DNA of 58,398 bases from Bigelowiella natans CCMP2755 (Eukaryota; Cercozoa; Chlorarachniophyceae). Both the position numbers and the translations under genes were made by a program. Positions within the stretch are counted from its first letter, which is position 1. Each line of letters starts with the position of its first letter. Positions 35,001-47,524 of this stretch are shown here, one piece after another. Under the pieces are notes generated by a model. The model did no database searches. It had not been told where the DNA came from and saw only the letters and a list, made by a program, of their open reading frames with translations. The stretch spans positions 1 through 58,398 of the forward strand of contig ADNK01001539.1 of assembly GCA_000320545.1 (NCBI GenBank), in the 5' to 3' direction.

Positions 35001-38000
35001 CTCCCATATTCCAATTTGGTTACCTCCATTGACTTGTGTTGCCACGCTTCCTTGAAGCACGGCAGATAAGGCCTTGATAGACACTGGCTTGTTGTTTAAT
35101 ACCTTCATTGTTTTTTCTGTGCGCTTATTCACATCCTCAATTGCACTTTCCAGTGGTGAAAGAATGATGTAAGTCTTCCTTACGATAAGTTGGGTTGTTT
35201 GACAACATGGAAACGCGGTTTCCACATGAACAATCGTTTTTCTTTTACATTGTTCTGTAACGTCTCCTCGTGCTTTCCCTTCAGCAGTGAATGGAGTCGA
35301 GAACACGAATGATTTTATGTTCGTGTTTCTCTCGATAAAACCAGTTCGCGATTTTGGATTGGCGAAATGAGGATGCAGATATGTTATTTGTAGGAAGTTT
35401 TTCGAGTCATCAATGGTCGAAATATCTACCTCTCGAGAATCTGCAATTATTTCTACCTCTTCCTTTAGTAAGTCGGAATAGATTGTCCTCATCTCGCCCA
35501 CAATTTCCACGAGATGGGTGACTAGTGGCTTCTTATAAACAAATTCTTTTCCATCTCTGTCTCCAAATGATTTCCCATAGAATCCAACTCTGAAGTATGT
35601 ACCCAACAGCCGATCATTCTTTTGCTCGCTGACGTCAAGTTCTGTGAAAATCTTGTGTAAATGGGCGTGAGCTGAAGCCAACTCATTCCAGTTCTTTCGT
35701 TTCTCTAACATTGGGATTAATTTCGCATAGGCACGGTTGCATTCTTCATACAATCTTGCATTATCGAGCATCTCGCAGGCCTCACCATAGCAACTCCGAA
35801 TTCGAAGTTCCAAGCTAACTGAGCTTTGGGGCAGTTTTGTTGGATTCGCGCGAAGCTTGGTTTCATAGAGATCAGCCATAGTTAGATAACAGTAGCCAGC
35901 TTCCGCATAATTTTTATGATGCCTTTGAAACTCTGCCAGTCGTTTTAAATGTTCAATTTGGATGTCGGGAATGTGAACGAAAGCTCCTGCGATGCTCATA
36001 ATGAGATGCTCGATTGTTGTAGCATCACAATGTGGAGATAGTGCTTCCTGCTTTCGGATATCTATTGATCCTTGCAGAATGGTTCCCATGCGTTTAGTTA
36101 GCAGATCGAAGTCTTTTGCAAAATTTGCCCATTTTGATTTTGCATCTTGGGAGAAATTATACACCGACAAAAGATTAAGGATGAAACTCGGGCTTGCAGG
36201 CCTTTCCTTTGATGCTCCTTTCTTAGCTGAAATATTTGACTCGTCTTCTTCATGGTATGTTGGAAGAAGGTCTAGTATCCGCTGAACCAATTCCTCTTCC
36301 TCACTTGTATGAAGTTTAGCAACCAACTTTGACATGGAGACGGTGAGTGCAATTTGCATACGGTCAATATTCGAGGTTGCTTTAAAGTTTGCTTTTAGCA
36401 ATGCGTAAACTGCTGATATTGAGCCAGTGCACAAATCATCTGATTGCCACTTGCATAGTGTGAGAATTGCGAGGGTTAGGCTTCCAATCTGGTCCTTAAA
36501 ATGATCGAGTTGGAATAGGGAGACTCCGTACTCTGCGATGAACAAATGCAAGATGTGTAGAACCGAGATCCACATCTCAGTTGTTTGGTGGGTCGATAAC
36601 ATAGACGTGATCAACGATATCACTGAGGAGCACAAATTCACGGATTCTTGTTGAGGGTGTATTAGTTTTGGGGCGTACTCCAGCAAATCCCTTAGAGTGA
36701 GTAGCACGATTCTACTAACAATCACACTCATCCCGGACTCTAGTCTCATAACCGATAGCAGATATTCTCGACTAGATGTGGTCAGAGTGTTGCTACGAGC
36801 TCCCCGCTTCCTCGCTGATCTGTTAAATCGAGCCCTAAATTCCCGAAGCGATACTTTGCGATTAGCCTTTTGCGTGTAAAGGTTTTCGACATCTTTCTTT
36901 AGGGCAATTATGGAATCAGGTTGTTCTTCTCCTTCAATCTCGCTGACGGTGCTGGCAGAAAGAATGCAGTCAAATGTTGCCTCTCGTTTTCGTTTCAATA
37001 ACGAAGGGTATTCGAAAGCTTGTATCGCATCCTGGAGCACTGATACAAAGTCAGAGAGATAGTCTGGATCTTCTTTACTCCACCACAACATCCGTATGTT
37101 GCTGTCTAAACCTTTTATCAATCATAACATCATAAGAGAATCATCATCGCTAGATCAATGAACTGAACTTATACCTTTAAGAATCCACAAGGCACACGCA
37201 AGTATATTTCGTAAATGACGGGTCTTTCCTTGGGTTGAAATGGAAATAGAATGTAGTTGAGGCACTTTGGTCACATTCTCTATTATTACCTACACACAGC
37301 AACACAGCAACACAGCAACACGATTTCAGGGAGGCAAGGCGATCTTATTTGAGACGCGGAACCTCTAGAAGCGGAGCGAACATTGTTGAAATCTGGGATC
37401 TTGTCTCCGGATCTTGATACCGCGAGTCGTAATCAATTTTCTCCATGAATCCTTGCAGCAAAGCCACTATCTTTTCTTGTACCGTCCTCTCCTCACTAGT
37501 GAGATGCGTCCTTGAGAATTCGATTAGAAAATTGAGAAAGGGATTTGCTTCCGCAATTGTGGTTAGAATATCATCGTTGGAAGATTTGGCCTCATTCCAC
37601 TTCTTCGATGTGCGACTTGGATTGATAATCTTCAAGGTATTCTTATTGTCAATAAGGACAATATGTAGAAAGTCGGCTTTCAAATCTACGAGCACCTGTT
37701 TGTCGAATTCAATCGTCAGCGGGTGCAAATCAAAATAATTGGAGATTGTACCGCATCCATGGTATCCACAGAGTCCATGTTGCTAACTTTTGGATCAATG
37801 AACCTCCCTATTAACTCGATTACCTAATACATCCCAATATAAGATACACTTTTAAATCCTTTTCAAAATTACCTTTCCATGGTCAACGATGTCAAAGAGT
37901 TTTACTAGGAACTTCGCGAAGGAATTAATAATGTTCTGTAGCAAGAATCTACCGACAGTTCGATGGGACTTTGCCACTTTCCGAATTTCGTTCACAAGCT

Positions 38001-41000
38001 TTCCAAATGTCTCAATGAATCCATCAAGTCTGTTCGTTGGTCCGTTTTGGACAAAGTCATTCACAACGCTTTTGAATGTTACTTCGAAAAGGTAGACTGA
38101 GCACTTTAACACCAGCTTGTACGCATCCTTCTTTTTTTCAAGTTCTTCTATATTAGCCTCAGATATTTCAGTTTGAAGATCTGATTGAGTTTTCAATTCA
38201 CTTGTCCAACACTCCATCATGTTGACGTAAAGGGAAAACGAAGTGTCGGTATCTTGATAGGTGTGTTGAGCATATTGAGCGAGGACATCAGCCAATTCAC
38301 CGTCATCATTCTTGAAGAATTTATTAACGGCGTCCACAACAATCAGTGTGGCTCTAAATGCTTGAATGCGGCCGTGGTCCCAAGTAGCTACGACTTCATG
38401 AAGGAAATCTAACAGTCCAGGTAGAAATCGGATGAACGCCCTAGGTTTAGCACGATTTAGATGCTGTAGTGATTTGTCAAGGAGGATGTCCATGAAGACC
38501 CCCTTCTCATCTGTAAGGTGAGCAAGTTCCTTCTGCGTTGGCCAGGAATTTATAAACTCGTTAAGCCCTACACATAGTTGCGTATATTTTAGTTTTGTGT
38601 CACTGCATTCGCATTCATTATTGAGCAAGCACACCTGGGTCTGTTGAGTACATGCTGGAGACTACTCGGGTTGTAAGGAAGAATTTTCGTTCGCCTCCAA
38701 ACCTAAATTTGATTCCACGTTCTTTGGAGCTATCACCGCTTTCATATGGGATCATGTAATTGTCGGGAAGCTTTTCCGCAATGGATAAAGAATATGTTTT
38801 ATTATTCAGTAGCATGTTTCCGGAGTACAACGATAGAACAGAATACCTACATTTAATCATACGTCAGCACTTCCACAAGTGATTCCTGAAAATATTACCC
38901 CACAATTTCCTTGACCGTTTTCTTGCTTCTTTTGCAGGAGACGTTGAAGAAAGTAAAGAATAGATGCGCCTATTACATGCATCGGTCAAATAGTTACAGA
39001 CGTAACTGATTAGTTTATCTACCTGTCTGCTAAGCTGGAGGGGTAGCCGAATTTTAACTTCGTTATCAAAAAACGGTTTTTTGACGTGATAATTTACGGG
39101 CAAGAAGAAGTGTGTGCTTTCCTCCCGATGATCACGGTCCCATATCCATGGTAAGCCTATCGACGTAGGATTCAATTTTCAGCTTGTTCATAATATCCAT
39201 GAGTTAATTCTACAATCTTGAACCTTCAGATTCCAATTTAGTATCAGTCTCTCTTACCTGAGAGATTTCATAATCAAATCCAGTGGATGCAACATAAAAA
39301 TAATCATACCTCAACTTTCACCGCAATATTACGATGTTTTGTGAATTGACAATGCTTCACATATATGTAAAGATTGTTCACAAAATGAGCATGAGGGCGA
39401 GCTAATGACTTCTCCTATGTCATATTTGAGAAAAATCATGTTATTATTTCGGAAGAAACGCATGGCGAAATGGTTAATTTTGTTTAATACTGGGAGAAAT
39501 TCGAGAAGTTTAGTGACTGGTGGGTCGCTTTCAACACCAGAGACTGTTCGTAAGTCCAGAATCCTTGACTCATCATTGGGGGGAGGCAATGGTAACCCAG
39601 ACGACCCGATCATATTTCTTTTTAAAAAATACATTAATCCGAGTTTTAAATTCTGATTTGTTATGAAAGCTACCTTGGGGTCCTGCGATTTAAGCTCAGA
39701 ATCTGAAGCTTGAGCGAGCCACCTACCAAATGAAAGAATGGTAGCTCAATTTGTGAAAGATCACCTAATTTAGATTGATCCACCTTGTATAATTTTGGAT
39801 GGTTTCTTCTGTTCTAGCACCACTTCTCGGACGGTTTTATAGAAATTATCTTCTGATTGCACTTCGAGCTGGAAAAAGAGCGGCTCGATGTGCTTCCCCT
39901 TTCCGATAGCTTTTGTTCTGTGCAACGATTCTCCTTTCGTGTTGAACAATGGTAGAAATCCCCAACAAAAGGGCTGTCGAAACGACTGCAACCGGCGTAT
40001 TGTCATCATTGTTTTCCGCTGGATCATATCTGACATATCATAACATTTAAAAAAAACGTAAATTAAATCGAGGTGTAAAGTTGTAGTTCCAAATTCTGAT
40101 AACCTTTCATAGCTTTTTTCATCGCAGCTCCTTTCAAATATAGATTATCTTGCTGTGAAGACTCGCCTAACCAAAAACAGGCATTGATGACTTTAATGCG
40201 AGAACAATTCTGATATTAATTACCTTGCAGTACTCTTTCTATTCTTACCATGAGATACCTTAGTTATCATGATTCATTTACGAGTTGCTTTAATGCAAAT
40301 TCAAAATTAACAGACATAAAATGGTGTGGCTCTGAGTTTATTGTGAGCATGCCAAATTTTTTTCCGAGATCCTCATTCTCCACAGCAACTCCCGTGCTTA
40401 AAATTCGTTTCAGGTCGTCCGGATCATTAAAGGCTACTCTTAACGTTTCAGAAACTCTACGCTTATGCCTTAGATCGAGGACCCATATACTACAGTACCT
40501 GATTCATAAACTTTTCGTTACAAAATGTCAAGTAATTCAGAATAAGTGGTACATAGGCTCAAAGTCGCCAACAGCGAAATGTAGAGACTCCACACAAAAA
40601 AGTAGTTTGTGTTTGGCCATGGATTCAGCTTCTTGAGAGGGTTGGGATACGGAATGCTCTTCTGATATCTTTCTTTTCTTATACTTATACTTGGGATTAT
40701 ATCTCCAAAACACACCTGGATAGTACCATAGAAATGGACTTTGAATTCAATTTCCAAAGTTTTTGCGTCGAAGTTACGATACCATCATCTTTAAGCGCAT
40801 TTCCAGTTTCCTCTAGGAATTTCTTTTTGCAGGTATCAAACGAAGTTACTAAAAATCCTGGAAAATCTACCTTGGAGTTCGTGCGACGGAGGCGTTCAGT
40901 AGGCGAGGTAATAAATAACTTTTTAACATCGTCCTCATCGGGATCTAATATCTTGTTTTCTGTGTTTCTCGATCTTTTATCTATATAATACTCAGGGAGA

Positions 41001-41800
41001 GGATGAAAGTCAGGTTTTGTAGCAACGAACAAATAATTTCGGTATTTTAGGGATGGATATGATTTCGAAGAGAGGTGCCGTAAAGTAGCTCGCTGCAAAA
41101 AGTTCCTGGCTGACTTTTCATCCGGGGGGAAGTATTTTTCAGAGCACATACGACCCCTTCGTAGTTTTATTACAAACAGAGATTCATCAGTGGGGTCAAC
41201 ATCTTTGCTATCAGAATCCTCATCAGCCCCATCAACCGCTCCACTTTCTGGTATTTTTGGTATGCTTTCAACTTTACTTTCTCTCTTTGTATATTTGTTT
41301 TCTGTGACCACACCATTGCTAGTTCTATCGTTCCGAGAGAGAACTAGTGGCCTAAGGTAACTTGATAATGTTTGGGATATGCTGTGCCCTGTTTTACGAC
41401 CCTTAGAGTAGAGCTTCTTCTTGATGTTAGCCATATCTGCTGACATTTGTCTGCCTCTCATTTTACAGCCTTCTGTAATTGCCCTTTGTAATTATGTCAA
41501 GTTTTTAGTGTTAAAATAACTAATCTATTAAATTTTGGTGACTATACATGTCGATTGCAAAGGCTACATAATGCTGCAAAGCGCTGAGTGGTAGTCAAAT
41601 ATCATTGCCCGCTAAATCAATGCCTCACCTGATTCTCCACCACCTAGGATCTTAGGAAGAGAGCTCACAGTAGACCAAAGAATAAAACTGGTGCTGTATT
41701 CAAGGTATCGACCGCTCGTCCTGTAGCACAGCCTAAAATTGTTAAATTTCGAATTAAGATTTATAATGGAATACACGGTAATTTTATCACGCGACATCAT
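34439..41800 (-). CDS. DOCK-family guanine nucleotide exchange factor
   Basis: DOCK proteins load GTP onto Rac/Cdc42-type GTPases through a DHR-2 domain and bind membrane lipid through DHR-1. Exons read: 41800-41629, 41472-40783, 40715-40553, 40498-about 40276, one or more at 39.3-40.03 kb, 39156-39023, 38969-38899, 38846-38635, 38567-37873, 37823-37752, 37695-37363, 37289-37175, 37112-35034, 34785-34439; roughly 1,900 residues. N-terminal family block: FEPMYCSIWVLDLRHKRRVS. DHR-1: NEVKIRLPLQLSRQ, FFTFFNVSCKRSKKTVKEI, TRVVSSMYSTDPG. DHR-2: LLGTYFRVGFYGKSFGDRDG, QITYLHPHF, NIKSFVFSTPFT, KRKTIVHVETAFP and the nucleotide-sensor region LQGSVATQVNGG. The wording is closest to the DOCK-C/D (Zizimin-like) group from memory. 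The start MMSRDKITVYS at 41800 runs in frame into the second exon. Introns are mostly 49-73 nt. Its neighbour, the short SIN3-like gene, is divergently transcribed. Confidence 0.9.
34938..34996. repeat. (CT)n tract in the last DOCK intron
   Basis: Polypyrimidine CT run in the 248-nt intron 34786-35033, by far the longest of the resolved 3' introns of this gene. On the minus (transcribed) strand it reads GA, so it is not the acceptor polypyrimidine tract. Confidence 0.9.
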
Positions 41801-42354
41801 TTTTTAAAAGTCGCAAATATGGAGTCCTCGCGGGTATTGTTCGCCTCCGACATGCTGTTTCCTGTGTTGTTGTTTGAGAGGAACAAACGTAGCCCTGGGG
41901 GGGAAAGACGATGTGCGACAAGAGATATCACGATCAATTTCTCACGATTCAGTGCTAATTCGTCATTCAAAGAATTTTTATTATTTTTTTTCTCCCCTCC
42001 AAAGAGGAACAAAGCAAATGAGTTCGCCCTATTTTTATGGCTTGCGACTTGTTTCAGCCGAAGACGCCTGCAATAATTGAGATATTCATTTATCCAGTCA
42101 GCTCCAATGCAATTCACAACTAGTCAGGTCGCAGAACACTTTATGCCTGCGCTCTCTTTTTGGAAACTGACCTAACCTAATGCCTCTGTCTCCCTCAAGT
42201 AAGCAAGCTGATTTGTTTCCGACGACGAGGATCACGCTTTGCACAACCGAAATCATATACCCAGTCAATTTCGTTTGACGACAACAATTCGTAGCTCATT
42301 TTCAGACAAATTCCCTTTTTGGAGCACAGACTGTTCCTCCAATCGACTACCATC
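41801..42354. promoter_or_regulatory. Divergent promoter region between DOCK and SIN3-like genes
   Basis: About 550 bases separate the minus-strand DOCK start (41800) from the plus-strand SIN3-like start (42355). Both promoters must lie here. No TATA-like or named element can be assigned with confidence. Open readings inside (for example minus 41797-42117) end in frame just before the DOCK start and are probably untranslated leader. Confidence 0.45.
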
Positions 42355-43324
42355 ATGCAGATAGGAGGTGGAGGAGAAGGAGGAGAAGGAGGAGGCTCTT
42401 CCTTTGTCAGTGAAGCCATGATGTTCGTGCAAGAAGTGAAAACCGAGTATCAAGGCTCTTCTGTCTACTATGATTTTCTGGATATTTTGAAGGACTACAG
42501 GGCTAAACCGTACTCATAATAAAAATGAGTTTGTTGGTATTTGCATGACACGCCTATTTCCGTCAGAGATTCAATCGATGAGACTGTTCAACGAGTGAAT
42601 AAATTATTCAAGGGCAATAATAAACTGATCCAACATTTTTCCAAATTTCACGAACAGTAGCTTCTAATTATGAGCCACTGAGTGGATATTAATTCTAGAA
42701 CGATGTGCCTGGCAAACGACCGCACCTGACCATTTCCCCACCTGTACTTAGCAATGTGAAAAAGTTAGAGAAAGGAAGCGTGGAAGACTATTTGACTAAA
42801 ATCAAGCATCGATTTGAAAGCAAGCCGCAGATCTACCTACATTTCTTAGAGACATTGACAGCTGCAAAAGGCAAGAACCTAACACTTTCCATATCACTCT
42901 AAGCCTTAAAAATACAACCAATAATAACACAGATGCCATGGCATTGGAGAGAGACTTAGTGAAGCTGTTCAGAAAATCCCATGAGGATGACCTCATTGAA
43001 GGACTAAGGGCATTATTACCGACCTCTGCTTCAACCACGATGATCGAGAATATACAACCATCAAAAACAGACCAGAAGCCAGCGATGCCGAATTTCAAAG
43101 AGGGAGAAGAAATTCTCCAAACAAACAGCGTTAAGGCTGAGCAGAGACGATTTAAGGATTTGCGGTCATTATCCTCTTCGAGACAGCCTGATGCCGAAGA
43201 AGTGGAAGGATTTATTGCCATGTTTGTTGGCGTTGCAAAACGCTACCGCGTTCTCCCAATAGCAGCATCAGTCAGCTATTACTACGGGCATTACATGATG
43301 AGCTCATGCCATCTGCACAGCTAG
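42355..43324 (+). CDS. Short SIN3-like protein with two PAH domains
   Basis: PAH domains are four-helix bundles by which SIN3 corepressors grip transcription factors. Exons: 42355-42509, 42567-42656, 42699-42870, 42933-43324; about 270 residues. PAH1: EAMMFVQEVKTEYQ...YYDFLDILKDYRAK, continuing DETVQRVNKLFKGNN. PAH2: VEDYLTKIKHRFESKPQIY, continuing LERDLVKLFRKSHEDDLIEG. A Gly/Glu-rich N-terminus precedes PAH1, and a 100-residue tail without known motif follows PAH2. The histone-deacetylase interaction domain of full-length SIN3 (over 1,000 residues) is absent. The intron 42871-42932 uses a GC donor (AAAAG then GCAAGA); there is no GT in that intron. The join 42656/42699 leaves a one-base phase clash and an intron of only 42 nt, so that junction is unresolved. 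If real, the protein could compete with full-size SIN3 for partners; this is inference. Confidence 0.7.
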
Positions 43325-43700
43325 ACAGAGTTGAATCGCAAGGATGGTGTCTGCAATCATGTGCTTTCAACGCTTGGCACGATGAACACAATGTGATGTA
43401 TGATCAAGTGGGGTCGAAGCCACAAAAACCATGCGAATCTTCAAGCCGTCACAAAGAACACCAGCATGCTAGCATGATTGTTGTTTTTCATGAGGGACAT
43501 TTTTTGGTGCTCAAGTCGTAGAAATACGCAGTCTTCTTCTTGCAGCACATCACCACCGCCCGCACGCCCGCACGCACGCATGCACATGCGCGTTGCTAAT
43601 CTAGACATTTGAATAAAAGATGAAACTGATGACTTTGACTAGCTATAGCTGGGTACACTCTGTAGAATGTGTGCTCAGACACCAGCAAATACCGTGAGAT
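43310..43700. repeat. CTAG/GCATGC-rich spacer 4
   Basis: Short version of the CTAG-rich texture with CATGCTAGCATG and a CGCACGCACGCATGCACATG stretch, downstream of the SIN3-like gene and before a microsatellite-rich block. Confidence 0.5.
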
Positions 43701-44901
43701 TTCGGATAATTCGGTGTGCGCTCTTTCGCTTAGCAAATTGTTTAATTTTCATGACCATCGACGTGTGCATCTCTGTGTGCATTTTGAGAGCTTCTTAAAT
43801 GTAACATTTTCCCAGCTATAATTGGGAGAGTCTCTCCGCTAACATAAATTTGCAGAGCTGAGCTTACTTGCTTCATGTGTGCACTACGGTGTGCGTGCAT
43901 TGTTCAACTATCAAAAGCTAATACTCTCACAAGGCGCTGGATGCTGCTCGTGACTGATCACATGTATTTCCTGAGGCAAATGTAAGGTCCACACGGGCAC
44001 GTACAACACACAACACACACGCACAGATAAAATCAACCCAATAGATTCACCCCACTCTATACCACCATGCCCATCATACGACGTGCGAACCCGCGCATCA
44101 CCTGATTTCCACAGCTAAGGGGCGCGACGATGCTTGAAGGGGAGTCACTTCCAGATTTAACCGTCAACACGAGCTGCGTGTCGTGATCAAATTCGTCGCA
44201 ATTTTTAACGGGGTCCCGCTCCGAGCCTGTTTGCACGGACTCCTTCGATCGGCCGTCGACACAACGTTGGAAAAAGAAAAAAAGAACGATGTTATGACTC
44301 CGCCTTCTACGAGCGATGGAACTGCAGGGATTAGAGTACCACAGAGAACTGAGCTCCCGTCGCACCTATGTACGTAACGGTCCCCCAGCTTTCCATTTGA
44401 TACCTCGACCTGACATAATTAGCAAGTCATCCCGCAAAAAGACTGGGGGGAGGGGGGGGGGGGGGGGGGTGCTAATCGTCCGGAGGTCTGCTCCGCTCTC
44501 ACACGCATAATTCGAAAGACGATCTCTCAGATGAATTGTCCTCTCAAGTGCCTCTAACCCCTTGAGACGAAGCTCGTGACGATTGCATCCTGTGCATAGA
44601 TTCGGGTTCCCAAAGAACCTAATCCCATCATCGTCACGAGATCAGCACACGAATCGTGCGTGCAAGCAAATAAGCAGCCCAACGCCCCCTCCCGCACGGA
44701 CTCTATTGTTTCTCAGTATGAAAGAAAGCGCGGTGGGGTTAAGGAGAAGCTGCTTTTACACCGCATTGTGCATAGAGTACCTCCCGTTTGCCCTGCATGT
44801 GGCGCTAGCTGTATGCGAATTCTCTGTACAAAATGATAACCCTTCATCACACTAAGACGTCACCAAAATAGTCGCAAAGGAATACTACTCAACCACGGGG
44901 A

Positions 44902-44942
<41 letters not shown>

Positions 44943-45583
44943 GCTTCCACGTGTTCTCCTCTTTTTTCTTCATCATATGCATGAAATTGTGAATTGAGCT
45001 ACTACTACTACTACTACCTGCGCATGAAATCGTCAATATCTCGCCAGGCTTCATCGTAGTAGCTGACGGTTTTTACACACACACACACACACAAACAAAC
45101 AAACACACGCACAGACCTCTCACCCAACAATGCAAAGATTCGCATACGTCTGACAAGTATTAGGCTCTCGTCAGTAGCGGCTACATCGGGGAGGGCTGTA
45201 TAACGTATCACGGGGGGGGCTCGGGACTCTGCACGTGCTCTGGCACTTCAGGCGTGGATAGCGAAGCAGGCCCTTTTGATTGATAAAGAGGTAGAATAAA
45301 GGGGGGGGGGGAGAAAAAGCATAGCAAAAGAATTCCTCATATCCACTACAATCAATCGTCAGTAGTAATAATAGCGCCGCGGGTCGCGAAGGAACACACA
45401 TTCTCTCTGTTATTTATTTTGTCGCGCTCAGGAGAGGGTTCAACGCCGCCGCAGAAACAAGCACGCAATCGAGAGAAGGCCCGAGAGGAGATCGATCTCC
45501 ACAAATGACGCCACACTCCACAACAATGATAACAACGAAGCCGGCAAAAAAGGCAAACAGTCCTTAGAGCAGTGTATAGCTCC

Positions 45584-45617
<34 letters not shown>

Positions 45618-45725
45618 GTAACCCCGTCGCATTGAAAGTGCCGTGAAGAAGTCCCGCGTATTTGGTCGAAGATGGAAACACTCTCCAGCTTCGAGGAAGG
45701 GCATGCTACTTCACACCTTCCACAC

Positions 45726-45760
<35 letters not shown>

Positions 45761-45802
45761 CCATCCAATTGCACGATAACAACGAAAAGACTCCGGTTCA
45801 AA

Positions 45803-45839
<37 letters not shown>

Positions 45840-46170
45840 TCTTTAAACACACACACACGCGCGCGCGCGCGCATATGGCCGTGACTACTGATTACTAGAG
45901 GGGAGGGAGATCTAGGTAAGGTACAGGCAGAGGGTTCAATCCAATACTAAATTGTGCTCGAGGAATTGCCCGAGCCTCACCTTTTGAATGGACACGAAAC
46001 AACAGACGCGGAAAGCTCGATTAATATACAGCGCACACACACACACACACACAAACACACACCGCACGGCAATGTAATTAGATAATCGTGAATACCCCTG
46101 AGGAAAGCTCATCCGAAATGACATTTCGATCGGAGTCAACTTGGAAGCTAAGCTCCTGCGTGTGTCATGT

Positions 46171-46215
<45 letters not shown>

Positions 46216-46252
46216 GTATACTCGTTAGATGAAGAAAGAGCGAAAAGGCAGC

Positions 46253-46299
<47 letters not shown>

Positions 46300-46719
46300 C
46301 TCGACGTTGTTCTCCTCAAATTCGTCCAGTCCCCTTACCAACCCCCCCCTCCCCCCCCCCTCCCCTTCCCCTTCTGCATCGCACAACATGCGAAAATGAC
46401 GAGCATTGTCTCGTCCAAATCCTCGTATATCTTCCTTGCTTTGGTGTTTCAGGTTGTTGTATTCAGGTAGTTACGTGTTCGTTGAACTGGAAGAGCTTGC
46501 CCGTCGGCGGATCCAGCTCAATTGCTGTGGTGGTTGGCGCATAAGGAGCGGGAGAAATCAGCGCGACGAAGAGGACGCATTCATGATTGATTTCGAGGGA
46601 TTATCTGCCAGATTTGTGCAGCTGAAATGCTGCTGCTGCTGCGTATTTTGGTTCTCACCTTTGAGTCGAGCAGCATAGGGCTGCGTGTGATACACATACC
46701 TGCACACATACACAAGTAA

Positions 46720-46755
<36 letters not shown>

Positions 46756-46781
46756 CATTTAAATCAATGAGTCCGTGCTGC
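43701..46781. other. Microsatellite-rich region, possible unassigned exons
   Basis: Contains AT (44906-44939), CAA (45588-45616), CA (45727-45761), TA (45805-45837), CA/TA (46170-46215), TC (46258-46297) and TA (46718-46751) tracts and a G run at 44444-44470. Three readings look somewhat coding: minus about 44095-44260 (CDEFDHDTQLVLTVKSG), plus about 45431-45615 (Arg-rich, RRRRNKHAIERRPERRS, ending in poly-Thr) and plus about 46467-46670 (YVFVELEELARRRIQLN). None could be joined into a gene, so I leave them unassigned. Confidence 0.4.
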
Positions 46782-46914
46782 TTACTCGAGGTGGTGGAAG
46801 GCGTCCTTATCAAACAAGCCCTGCGCAAATCAACGTTCAATGTTAAACCGATCACCCAACAACGCAGATTTACACATGCATCACGACGTACGCTCATACG
46901 CACCCACATACCCA

Positions 46915-46945
<31 letters not shown>

Positions 46946-47478
46946 GCACTACAAACAAACTATAAGCACACCTACCCTTCCGGATTTGAAGTTGTGCCAT
47001 GCGAGCGGGACATTGGAACAGCAGCCAAGACCCATCTTAGCATGCGTACGAAGGAAGGGGGGGGGGGGGGGGAGGAAAACTCACGACAAATAATCTCATC
47101 GCGAGCGTCTGATGTAATAATTACTTTTCTCATCTACTGCACGATATTGATCTTAATAATTCAGTGTCTTCATATATATAGCATGATGCCCCTCCTTTAT
47201 GGCAGCATCGACGATGATAATGCCTCACAAGTGCAGCACCTGTTTCTTCCCTATTGAGCCTTTATTCTTCCAATACCAATCGTCGGGCTGAGAATCGTAG
47301 GATGGGTAAATACGCATAGTATTAAATTAAAAGAATAATAATAATAACAACAAAAGTAAAAAAAATAAAAAATAAATGTGAACCAAATACATCACGATTC
47401 CCAAGGCAATCAACACAAACTACCCCGTTGGGAAAATCCAACCAACTTCTGGACGACCCAAAACCACACACACACACA

Positions 47479-47524
<46 letters not shown>

